Origin: CAIOYC01 sp964243985
GTDB lineage: Bacteria; Pseudomonadota; Alphaproteobacteria; Caulobacterales; Caulobacteraceae
Length of the DNA stretch: 16,656 nucleotides
Direction of reading: 5' to 3'
NCBI GenBank assembly: GCA_964243985.1
Contig: CAXTHJ010000064.1
Location: forward strand, 1 to 16,656
Below, piece by piece: positions 1-5,824 of the stretch. How positions within the stretch are numbered: the first letter of the stretch is position 1; each line of letters opens with the position of its first letter. Both the position numbers and the translations under genes were made by a program. A model generated the notes under the pieces. The model was not told the origin of the DNA. It did no database searches and saw only the letters and a program-made list of their open reading frames with translations.

Positions 1-256
1 GCGCCGGTTCAGGGGCTGGCGGCTCGGGCGTAGGGGTCGGTTCCGGCTCGGGCGCGACGGCGGTCTGTTGCTGCTCGGCCTTTTCGGCGGGGCGGATGTC
101 GGCTGCCGGCGCGCTGGTCACGATGGTGATGGGCACCGCGTCCTGGCTGAACTCGATCTTTTTGGACCAGAGCGGCCAAGTGATGTAGGCGGCCACGAAC
201 AGGGCGAGGTGTAGGATCGCCGAGACCGCAAACGAGGGAAAGCGGCTGCTCCGCAT
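1..256 (-). CDS. tolA: TolA N-terminal part (Tol-Pal envelope protein), cut by the left window edge
   Basis: Reading leftward from an ATG at 254-256, an open frame of 85 codons runs off the window edge, so only the N-terminus is visible. It opens with MRSSRFPSFAVSAILHLALF, a short basic stretch followed by one hydrophobic segment (about residues 8-27). This is the single inner-membrane anchor expected of TolA or TonB. A Gln/Glu/Pro-rich stretch follows (PEPEPTPTPEPPAPEP near residue 70), typical of the start of the periplasm-spanning region. The start lies only 6 bases beyond the tolR stop, so it belongs to the tolQRA operon. In the Tol family, TolA is energised by TolQR and links the inner membrane to TolB-Pal at the outer membrane. 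The sequence alone could equally be a TonB-like protein; the tolQR context decides for TolA. The diagnostic C-terminal domain is not visible. Confidence 0.8.
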   Translation of the reverse strand, partial: MRSSRFPSFAVSAILHLALFVAAYITWPLWSKKIEFSQDAVPITIVTSAPAADIRPAEKAEQQQTAVAPEPEPTPTPEPPAPEPA

Positions 257-262
257 CGACGG

Positions 263-769
263 TTAGGGCGTCTCGTGAACGGCGGAGGCGGCGGACGGTT
301 CGGTCGCGTGCTTATCGGTCGGGCCGCCCGTATCGGTGATCAGGTTGATCTTGGTGAAGCCCGAGGTGGACAGGCGCGCCATCACCTGCGCCACCGTCGC
401 ATAGGGCGCGGCGCCGTCGGCGCGGACGTAGATCGGCTTGTCGAGGCCGTCGCCGGCCATGGCCTTCAGCCGGAGGCCGAGATCATCGAAGCCGATCGGC
501 TTGTCCTGGATGAAGATCGCGCCGGTCTTCTGGATCGAGACGGTCAGGGGCGGCTGGCTGTCATTGACGGCGGCGGCGTCGGTCTTGGGCAACTCCAGCG
601 GCACGCCCGCGGTGAGCAGCGGCGCGGAGATCATGAAGATGATCAGCAAGACCAGCATCACGTCCACCAGCGGGGTGACGTTGATCTCTGACAAGGCCGC
701 GCGGCGGCCTCTGCGGCGTCTGCGGCCTCGTCCGCCGGTGGATAGGGCGTCGTGCATGGAAAGGGCCAT
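263..769 (-). CDS. tolR: TolR, proton-channel subunit of the Tol-Pal system
   Basis: 168 residues, the right size for TolR/ExbD (about 140-170). An Arg-rich cytoplasmic N-terminus (RGRRRRRGRR, residues 14-23) is followed by SEINVTPLVDVMLVLLIIFM, the family signature and single membrane span (about residues 32-52). Asp36 in PLVDVML is the conserved membrane aspartate that carries protons with TolQ. The rest (about 53-168) is the periplasmic domain, with the usual GVPLELPK just after the membrane. The ATG at 767-769 is preceded by GGAGG about 8 bases upstream, which supports this start over Met5. TolR works with TolQ to power TolA during envelope constriction. The gene sits between tolQ and tolA, separated from tolQ by a 158-bp gap holding an inverted repeat, and its TAA stop is 6 bases from the tolA start. 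Confidence 0.95.
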   Translation of the reverse strand: MALSMHDALSTGGRGRRRRRGRRAALSEINVTPLVDVMLVLLIIFMISAPLLTAGVPLELPKTDAAAVNDSQPPLTVSIQKTGAIFIQDKPIGFDDLGLRLKAMAGDGLDKPIYVRADGAAPYATVAQVMARLSTSGFTKINLITDTGGPTDKHATEPSAASAVHETP

Positions 770-804
770 TACAGGGCCTCCATTCCGCTATCGCCCACCC
801 CACA

Positions 805-909
805 CCGCTCATCCCCGCGAAGGCGGGGACCCAGATGGACTGGGCTCGACAGATAGACTGGGCGGAGCGAATGACTTGGCTGGGTCCCCGCCTGCGCGGG
901 GATGAGCGG
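805..909. repeat. REP-like inverted repeat in the tolQ-tolR gap (30-bp arms)
   Basis: The left arm at 805-834 and the right arm at 880-909 are inverted copies of 30 bp that differ at one position. The arms begin CCGCTCATCCCCGCG and end GGCGGGGACCCAG, and they enclose a 45-bp spacer. Each arm also contains a small internal hairpin (CCCCGCG...CGCGGGG type). This sequence style is familiar from dispersed intergenic palindromes in alphaproteobacterial genomes; when translated it gives the spurious peptide HPRAGGDP. It lies inside an operon, between tolQ and tolR, so a transcript through it could fold into a long stem. The T-run at 911-916 follows the right arm on the plus strand only. Only this one copy is present in the window, so dispersal cannot be shown here. 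Confidence 0.85.
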
Positions 910-927
910 ATTTTTTAAGGCCACAGT

Positions 928-1626
928 TCAAGACCCTCCCAGCCGCCGCGTCACCGCCGCCGCCAGATCGTCGGCGAAGGCCTCCAGCCTCGCGGTGAAC
1001 TTGGACGCATCCACCGAATACTTGTTGTAGGCGATGTAGGCGGGGATAGCGGCGGCAAGGCCGATGGCGGTGGCGAACAGGGCCTGGGCGATGGCCGGCG
1101 CCACCACCGACAAATTGGTGTTCTTCTGGATGGCGATGGCCTGGAAGGCGGTCATGATGCCCCAGACGGTGCCGAACAGGCCGATGAACGGCGAGGCGGT
1201 GGCGACGATGGCGAGGGTCCCGAGCCCCTCCTCCACCCGCCGGGTCTCCCGCGCGATGATGCTGTCCAGGCCCCGGTCGATGCGCTGGATCAAAAGCGCA
1301 GTTTGGGTGTCCGATAACGCCCCCTTGGCGCGGGCGTCCTTCCATTCACGGAGCGCCGTCTGCAGCATCAGCGGCAGCGCCTGCTTGGATTCGCCGGTGG
1401 CCTGCGCCACCTCTTCCAGGGAGCGTCCAGAGCCCACCTGATCCTCGAACCGGTCGGCCTGGCGGTTCAGGGCGGCGTAGCGGAACGCCTTGTCGATGAT
1501 GATGCCCCACGACGCCAGCGAGGCGAACAGCAGCCCCACCATCACCGCCTTCACCACCCAGTCGGCGCGCAGGAAGGTGGCGATCACGCCGAAATTGTCG
1601 GGAGTCAGGGTGCTGGCGTCTGGCAT
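928..1626 (-). CDS. tolQ: TolQ, inner-membrane motor subunit of the Tol-Pal system
   Basis: 232 residues, normal for TolQ/ExbB. Three hydrophobic spans are visible: about 24-45, 137-158 and 173-198, with a large cytoplasmic loop between the first and second. The family hallmark ASPFIGLFGTVWGIM is at about residues 144-158, and the third span has QALFATAIGLAAAIPA. TolQ forms the membrane stator around TolR, and the pair converts the proton gradient into movement of TolA for outer-membrane invagination and lipid homeostasis. The ATG at 1624-1626 has CGGAG 8 to 10 bases upstream. ybgC lies 48 bp upstream and tolR downstream on the same strand, the classical tol operon order, which favours TolQ over the close relative ExbB. 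Confidence 0.95.
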   Translation of the reverse strand: MPDASTLTPDNFGVIATFLRADWVVKAVMVGLLFASLASWGIIIDKAFRYAALNRQADRFEDQVGSGRSLEEVAQATGESKQALPLMLQTALREWKDARAKGALSDTQTALLIQRIDRGLDSIIARETRRVEEGLGTLAIVATASPFIGLFGTVWGIMTAFQAIAIQKNTNLSVVAPAIAQALFATAIGLAAAIPAYIAYNKYSVDASKFTARLEAFADDLAAAVTRRLGGS

Positions 1627-1674
1627 GAGTGGCTCCGGTGGACGTTCATGCGTAACAAAACCGGAAGGACGAAA

Positions 1675-2142
1675 CTATGGCGCAGGCTTCAGAAAGCCCG
1701 AGAGCTTGTCGATCAACACACGGGGCGGGCGCCGGGGGCGGCCATCGAGCGAAATGCAGCCGGCGTGGACCTGCGCCATGGCGATCACCTCCGCGCCTCT
1801 AAGGATGGTCTGTGAGACCTCCAGCTTGGCGCCCCGGAACACATCGTAGGTGGTGCGCACCAGCAGCGCGTCATCAATCCGCGCCGGCCGCTTATAGTCG
1901 ATCACCAGCCGGGTGACGACGAAGGCCGCCGGGTCTTCCCGGTCCAAGAGCTCCGCATGGCCGATCCCGGAGAGCCGCAGGAAATCCGACCGCCCCCGCT
2001 CGAAATACCGCACATGGTTGGCGTGATAGACCACGCCGGTGAAGTCTGTGTCCTCGTAATAGACGCGGACGGGCAGGACGTGTTCGCGACCCTCGAACCA
2101 GCCAGCGGAGGGGGTGGTGGCCTCAGGCGACGGTGAAGTCAC
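1675..2142 (-). CDS. ybgC: YbgC-type acyl-CoA thioesterase of the tol-pal operon
   Basis: 155 residues with a hotdog-fold 4HBT thioesterase pattern. YYEDTDFTGVVYHANHVRYF (residues 28-47) is the YbgC signature; Asp33 and His40 are the expected active-site residues. In characterised relatives the enzyme hydrolyses short acyl-CoA or acyl-ACP substrates, and in E. coli it sits at the head of tolQRAB-pal; its link to Tol function is not settled. The start is GTG at 2140-2142 and overlaps the stop of the glutathione S-transferase gene as GTGA, with GGAG about 10 bases upstream, so translation is probably coupled. No other start occurs before the conserved region. The first 20 or so residues (Ser/Pro/Thr-rich) are an extension relative to short family members. 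Confidence 0.9.
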   Translation of the reverse strand: MTSPSPEATTPSAGWFEGREHVLPVRVYYEDTDFTGVVYHANHVRYFERGRSDFLRLSGIGHAELLDREDPAAFVVTRLVIDYKRPARIDDALLVRTTYDVFRGAKLEVSQTILRGAEVIAMAQVHAGCISLDGRPRRPPRVLIDKLSGFLKPAP

Positions 2143-2771
2143 CCCTTCTGCATCTCCGCGATCAGAGCGTTGTCGATCTCCTGGCCGCGCACATAGGCGG
2201 GGCGGGCGGTGAGCTTGGCGACGTAGGCCGCGAAGGCCGGACGCGGCTCCAGGGCGCCAAAGCGCAGGCCGAAGCTGATCTGGGAGCCGACGTAGAGGTC
2301 CGCCGCGCTGAACTTGCCGCCGGCGAGGTAATCGCCCGCGCCCACCGCGCCTTCCAACGCATCGACAGTCTTCTCGTAGGCGCCATAGCCGAACATGCGC
2401 TGCTGCTGCTCGTTGGGGATGAAGCCGGCGCTCTTGTTAGCGGTGGCCGCCTCCACCGGGCCCGCGCCGAAGAACAGCCAGCGGTAATAGGGCGCGCGGT
2501 CGGGGCTCGACACCGGCGGCGCGAGGCCAGCCTCTGGAAAGGCGTCGGCCAGATAGGCGCAGATGGCGGCGCACTCGGTCACCACCTGGCCCTTGTGCTT
2601 GATGGCCGGCACCTTGCCCATAGGGTTGATGGCTAGGTACTCCGGCCCCTTCAGGGTGGTGGCGTAATCGAGCACTTCGGTGGTGTAGGGCGCGCCTACC
2701 TCTTCCAGCATCCAGCGCACGATCTGCCCGCGTGACATGGGGTTGGTGTAGAAGATCAGATCGTCAGCCAT
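2139..2771 (-). CDS. Glutathione S-transferase family protein
   Basis: 210 residues from the ATG at 2769-2771, which follows a GGAGG at a good distance. The open frame extends 24 codons further upstream, but that part has no ribosome site and does not look like a GST. The N-terminal thioredoxin-like half is clear: IFYTNPMSRGQIVRWMLEE (about residues 6-24), with Ser13 where many bacterial GSTs carry the thiol-activating residue, then MGKVPAIKHKGQVVTECAAI containing the cis-proline VPAI and the TE pair that binds the glutathione gamma-glutamyl group. The all-helical C-terminal half follows. The substrate cannot be inferred. It lies between ruvB and ybgC on the same strand and overlaps ybgC by GTGA. 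It is not a standard member of either the ruv or the tol cluster. Confidence 0.9.
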   Translation of the reverse strand: MADDLIFYTNPMSRGQIVRWMLEEVGAPYTTEVLDYATTLKGPEYLAINPMGKVPAIKHKGQVVTECAAICAYLADAFPEAGLAPPVSSPDRAPYYRWLFFGAGPVEAATANKSAGFIPNEQQQRMFGYGAYEKTVDALEGAVGAGDYLAGGKFSAADLYVGSQISFGLRFGALEPRPAFAAYVAKLTARPAYVRGQEIDNALIAEMQKG

Positions 2772-2860
2772 GGCGTCCTCCGGGATTCGGAACCGTACCT
2801 CGCAGGAACAAAAAAGCAACGGCCGATCCTGATGTAGGTTCAAGGTCTACCACGGATTTG

Positions 2861-3886
2861 TTATTCCTCGAACAGCCCGGTCTGCTCTGGCTTCCGTGAA
2901 AGCTGTTTCAGCCCCAAGTGCAGATAGGCCTTGTCCCCCGCCACCCGGCCGCGCGGCGTTCTCAGCACATAGCCCTGTTGTAGGAGATAGGGCTCGATCA
3001 CGTCCTCGATGGCGTCGCGGGCTTCGGCCAGGGCGGCGGCCAGGGTTTCAGCGCCCACCGGGCCGCCGCCGTAGGTCTCGATCAGGGCGCGGAGGTAGCG
3101 GCGATCCAGGGCATCAAGGCCTACTTCATCGACTTCAAGGCGCGAGAGGCTGCGGGCGGCGCAGGGACGGTCGATGATCTCGGCGCCCTCCGCCTCGGCG
3201 AAGTCGCGCACCCGGCGGAGCAGGCGGCCGGCCACGCGCGGGGTGCCGCGGGCCCGGGTGGCGATCTCGGCGGCGCCGCCTTCGGAGAGGGCGAGGCCCA
3301 TCCGGCGCGCCGCGTGCTGCAACACCGAGCGCAGTTCTTCGGGCGTGTAGAATTCCAGCCGCAGCGGGATGCCGAAACGGTCGCGCAGCGGCGTGGCCAG
3401 AAGGCCCGCGCGGGTGGTGGCGGCCACCAAGGTGAAGGGCTGCAGGTCGATCCGGATGGATCGCGCCGACGGCCCTTCGCCGATCATCAGATCCAGCACG
3501 TGGTCCTCCATGGCCGGATAGAGGATCTCCTCCACCACGGGGGGCAGGCGGTGCACTTCGTCGATGAAGAGCACGTCGTTGGCTTCCAGGTTGGTGAGGA
3601 TGGCGGCGAGATCCCCCGGCTTGCCGAGGATCGGCCCGGAGGTGGCGCGGAAGTTCACCCCAAGCTCCCGGGCGACGATCTGCGCCAGCGTGGTCTTGCC
3701 GAGGCCCGGCGGGCCGAACAGCAGCACATGGTCCAAAGCTTCGCCCCGGCCCCGTGCCGCGTCGATGAACACCTTCAGATTGGCCTTCACTGGCGCCTGG
3801 CCGACAAATTCGTCCAGGGTCTGCGGGCGCATAGCGCGGTCGGAGGCCTCGAATGCGGCGGGATCGCCGGAGACAAGGCGCGTCAA
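2861..3886 (-). CDS. ruvB: RuvB, Holliday-junction branch-migration helicase
   Basis: 341 residues, typical RuvB length. An N-terminal RPQTLDEFVGQ (residues 20-30) precedes the AAA+ core: Walker A GPPGLGKT (58-65), Walker B LFIDEVH (106-112), sensor-1 ATT (156-158), and arginine residues in LRDRFG (168-173) that include the arginine finger. The C-terminal winged-helix DNA-binding domain ends with YVLRTPRGR and a short tail. RuvB forms hexameric rings that pump DNA through the RuvA-bound four-way junction. The start is TTG at 3884-3886: AGGAGG lies 7 bases upstream (3894-3899), and the TTGA overlaps the ruvA stop, so the two are probably coupled. The next methionine (residue 19) would remove conserved N-terminal residues. 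Confidence 0.97.
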   Translation of the reverse strand: MTRLVSGDPAAFEASDRAMRPQTLDEFVGQAPVKANLKVFIDAARGRGEALDHVLLFGPPGLGKTTLAQIVARELGVNFRATSGPILGKPGDLAAILTNLEANDVLFIDEVHRLPPVVEEILYPAMEDHVLDLMIGEGPSARSIRIDLQPFTLVAATTRAGLLATPLRDRFGIPLRLEFYTPEELRSVLQHAARRMGLALSEGGAAEIATRARGTPRVAGRLLRRVRDFAEAEGAEIIDRPCAARSLSRLEVDEVGLDALDRRYLRALIETYGGGPVGAETLAAALAEARDAIEDVIEPYLLQQGYVLRTPRGRVAGDKAYLHLGLKQLSRKPEQTGLFEE

Positions 3887-4497
3887 CGCCCAACCTCCTG
3901 CAGGGCCGTCTTGATCAATGTTGATAAATCAACGTCTGGACCCTTGACCGCGAGGCCATGCTCCACCGCGCGCCGGGCGAGGGGTTCTGCGATGCCGAGG
4001 CCCATCAGGGCTGAGGTGGCTTCGCCGGAAATCGAAGGTATGGCCGGCATGACGGGCGCTGTTAACGTCGTTCCGCCCGCCGCCAGCCCAGCGCCCAGCG
4101 GCTTGCCTTTCAGCTCGGTGACGATGCGGATAGCGAGCTTGGGTCCGACACCGTTGGCGCGGGCCACCGCCGCCTTGTCTTCCCGGGCGACGGCGGCGGC
4201 GAGGTCAGAGGGGGGCAGCACGTCCAGGACGCCGAGGGCCGCCTTGGGTCCGACCCCTTGGATGGATTGCAGCAGGTGGAACACGCTTCGCTCCTCCCGC
4301 GTCAGGAAGCCGTAGAGGCGGGTCCCGGCGTCCTGGGAATACTGGCTCTCGATATGCAGCACCGCCTCATCCCCCACGGCCGGCAGACGCGAGAGGGTGC
4401 GTGCGCCGCAGCGGACCAGGTAGCCGACGCCCATGACGTCAATCAGCGCGTCCTCGGTTTCGATCTCGGCTACCAGCCCGCGCAGTCTTCCGATCAT
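3883..4497 (-). CDS. ruvA: RuvA, Holliday-junction recognition subunit
   Basis: 204 residues from the ATG at 4495-4497. The frame is open further upstream, but MIGRLRGLVAEIETEDALID is the standard RuvA N-terminus, so this start is chosen. Domain I is an OB fold (about 1-63). Domain II has two helix-hairpin-helix motifs, around LLQSIQGVGPKAALGVLDVL and VARANGVGPKLAIRIVTEL, which contact DNA. The C-terminal domain (about 150-204) binds RuvB. RuvA tetramers hold the four-way junction open and load RuvB. The gene starts 13 bp after ruvC, with only a weak purine-rich ribosome site, and its TGA overlaps the TTG start of ruvB. Confidence 0.96.
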   Translation of the reverse strand: MIGRLRGLVAEIETEDALIDVMGVGYLVRCGARTLSRLPAVGDEAVLHIESQYSQDAGTRLYGFLTREERSVFHLLQSIQGVGPKAALGVLDVLPPSDLAAAVAREDKAAVARANGVGPKLAIRIVTELKGKPLGAGLAAGGTTLTAPVMPAIPSISGEATSALMGLGIAEPLARRAVEHGLAVKGPDVDLSTLIKTALQEVGR

Positions 4498-4510
4498 TGG
4501 ACTCTGCCGA

Positions 4511-5041
4511 TCACGCCGCGCCCCTAATGGCCAAGATCCGGGCGCCAAGACTACGCGCCGCCTGGACCCGCAGATGGGCATGGGTCACCGCCACGGCGAG
4601 GGCGTCGGCGGCGTCGGCGGTAACCTCCCCGGCGGTGGGGAGCAGGCGCCGGATCATGAAGGCGATCTGGGTCTTGTCCGCCGCGCCGGCGCCGACCACC
4701 GCCTTCTTCACCTGGCGGGCGGCGTATTCGGCCACGGGGAGCCCGGCCCGGGCGGGAACGATCATGGCGGCGGCGCGGGCGTGGCCGAGCTTGAGGGTCG
4801 AGGACGGATTCATGTTGACGAACACCTCCTCCACCGCCGCTTCGTCCGGCGCATGGGCGGCGATCACCTCGGTCAGGGCCTCGAACAGATGGAGTAGGCG
4901 GTCGGCGAAGGCGCCGGTCTCGGGCGGGGCGACGACGCCGTGGGCGATCCACTTCAGCCGCGCCCCCTCGCACACGATCACGCCCCAGCCGGTGCGGCGC
5001 AGGCCCGGATCAAGGCCGATGATGCGAATCGCTTGGGACAT
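4511..5041 (-). CDS. ruvC: RuvC, Holliday-junction resolvase
   Basis: 176 residues, normal for RuvC. The four acidic metal-binding residues of the RNase-H-like nuclease fold are present by position and motif: Asp11 in IIGLDPG, Glu71 in AAVEEVFVN, and Asp143 and Asp146 in TADAADALA. NPSSTLKLGHARAAAM (78-93) matches the conserved central helix. RuvC nicks two opposite strands of a Holliday junction bound by RuvAB. It is first in the ruvC-ruvA-ruvB run, with its ATG at 5039-5041 and GGAAG about 11 bases upstream. A candidate promoter and LexA-like box lie just upstream, which fits DNA-damage control of the operon. Confidence 0.97.
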   Translation of the reverse strand: MSQAIRIIGLDPGLRRTGWGVIVCEGARLKWIAHGVVAPPETGAFADRLLHLFEALTEVIAAHAPDEAAVEEVFVNMNPSSTLKLGHARAAAMIVPARAGLPVAEYAARQVKKAVVGAGAADKTQIAFMIRRLLPTAGEVTADAADALAVAVTHAHLRVQAARSLGARILAIRGAA

Positions 5042-5069
5042 GCAGCCGCTATCTTCCGCCTTTCGCGCT

Positions 5070-5099
5070 TATATAGCGAAAGCGGGCCAAAGCAGTAAA
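5070..5099 (-). promoter_or_regulatory. Candidate sigma-70-type promoter of ruvC
   Basis: Read on the minus strand, TTTACT (5094-5099) as -35 and TATATA (5070-5075) as -10 are separated by 18 bases. The leader to the ruvC ATG would be about 20-25 bases. The -10 is enclosed by an inverted repeat, CTTTCGC at 5060-5066 and GCGAAAG at 5076-5082. The assignment is from sequence pattern only; the AT-rich -10 stands out in this GC-rich region. Confidence 0.5.
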
Positions 5100-5111
5100 C
5101 AAACGGTGAAC
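5097..5111 (-). promoter_or_regulatory. LexA-like SOS box upstream of ruvC
   Basis: On the minus strand the sequence is GTTC-N7-GTTT (GTTCACCGTTTGTTT), one base away from the alphaproteobacterial LexA consensus GTTC-N7-GTTC. It overlaps the proposed -35 element of ruvC, where a repressor would block RNA polymerase. ruv genes are commonly SOS-regulated. Partial overlap with a second palindrome, GAACG-ACG-CGTTC at 5108-5120, leaves some doubt about which element is functional. Confidence 0.5.
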
Positions 5112-5179
5112 GACGCGTTCGCGCGCAAACGCTCGCGCCGGGTAGGGAAATTGCGCGCGCGAGACGCTAGGCTCTTGGC

Positions 5180-5203
5180 ATGACCCGCAGACTTTGGGCA
5201 TGA
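5180..5203 (+). other. Seven-codon open frame overlapping the HTH gene start, in a short direct repeat
   Basis: GGCATGACCCGC occurs twice, at 5177-5188 and 5197-5208. The first copy supplies an ATG (5180) that reads MTRRLWA and stops at TGA 5201-5203, overlapping the second ATG (5200) as ATGA. It could be a leader peptide coupled to the downstream gene, or the trace of a 20-base duplication. Nothing shows that it is translated. Confidence 0.25.
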
Positions 5204-5824
5204 CCCGCCAAAACGACCGTGGCCGCCCGCCCCATGCGGATGTCCTCACCCCCGCCGAGTGGCGCGTGGTGGAGGCGGTGCGTCATGGCCTCAGCAATCC
5301 CGAGATCGCCAAGCGCCAGGGGTCAGCACCGACGCCGTCAAATACCTCGTCGACAACGCCCTGCAGAAGCTCGGCTTCTCCAGCCGCGCCGAGCTTCGCC
5401 GCTGGGACGGCGTGCGGCGCGACAGCCACCTTTTCGCCAAGGAGCTCCCCATGCAAGCCCCCTGACCCTCGGCCCCATCGGCCAGATCGCCCGCACGGTG
5501 AAGGACATCGCCGCCGCCAAGGCCTGGTACGGCGACGTGCTGGGCCTGCCGCACCTCTATTCGTTCGGCAACCTCGCCTTCTTTGATTGCGGCGGGGTGC
5601 GGCTGTTCCTGTCGGAGGGCGACGGCGGCGCGGCGGAGTCGATCGTCTATTTCCGCGTCGTGGATGTGCGCACGGCGCATGAGGCGCTCAGCGCCCGAGG
5701 CGTCGCCTTCATCAACGCCCCGCACATGATCCACCGCCACGAGGACGGGACGGAGGAATGGATGGCGGTCTTCCAGGACAACGAAGAGCGGCCGTTGGCG
5801 ATCATGGCCGCCGTCAAGGCTTAA
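5200..5824 (+). pseudogene. LuxR-type HTH fused to a VOC (glyoxalase-like) domain, broken by two frameshifts
   Basis: Starting at ATG 5200, codons give a LuxR-family helix-turn-helix beginning (DVLTPAEWRVVEAVRHGLSN, then PEIAKRQG). The match continues one frame over (VSTDAVKYLVDNALQKLGFS) after a run of four G at 5319-5322; one extra G would restore it. That frame stops at TGA 5463-5465, right after a run of five C at 5458-5462. One extra C would continue MQAPLTLGPIGQIARTVKDI into the VOC domain in the third frame, ending at TAA 5822-5824. With both bases restored the length is 627 bases, a 208-residue protein: HTH about 15-75, VOC about 88-205. The product would be a small DNA-binding protein with a ligand- or metal-binding VOC domain. 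All other genes in the window are intact, so real decay is likelier than general sequencing error, but homopolymer errors cannot be excluded. Its stop shares TTAA with the stop of metK. Confidence 0.75.
5466..5824 (+). CDS. VOC/glyoxalase-like domain portion of the broken gene
   Basis: This is the part that would still encode a VOC fold if it is translated at all. It has an initial strand GPIGQIARTVKDI, then AWYGDVLGLPHLYSFG, FFDCGGVRLFLSEG and, near the end, EEWMAVFQDNEERPLAIMAA. The GQIARTV strand has Gln where many metal-dependent VOC enzymes have His, and the Glu of EEWMAVF sits where a late metal ligand is usual. There is no ATG in its own frame at the domain edge. The ATG at 5451 is in the neighbouring frame and is stopped after four codons. 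The open frame does extend leftward to 5219, but that upstream part only reads the HTH region in the wrong frame. A GTG near 5499 would cut away the first strand. Substrate unknown. Confidence 0.55.

Noticed and set aside
911..916. T-run after the 805-909 repeat as a terminator
   Set aside because: It is on the plus strand, whereas the tol genes are transcribed from the minus strand and must be read through.
809..1345. 178-codon minus-strand frame overlapping tolQ
   Set aside because: It reads tolQ out of frame and then the inverted repeat, giving the known artefact peptide HPRAGGDP.
5219..5824. A continuous 201-codon frame reaching the VOC stop
   Set aside because: Its first 80 or so codons read the HTH-coding DNA in the wrong frame (Arg/Ala-rich, no family pattern); only the last part is a real domain.
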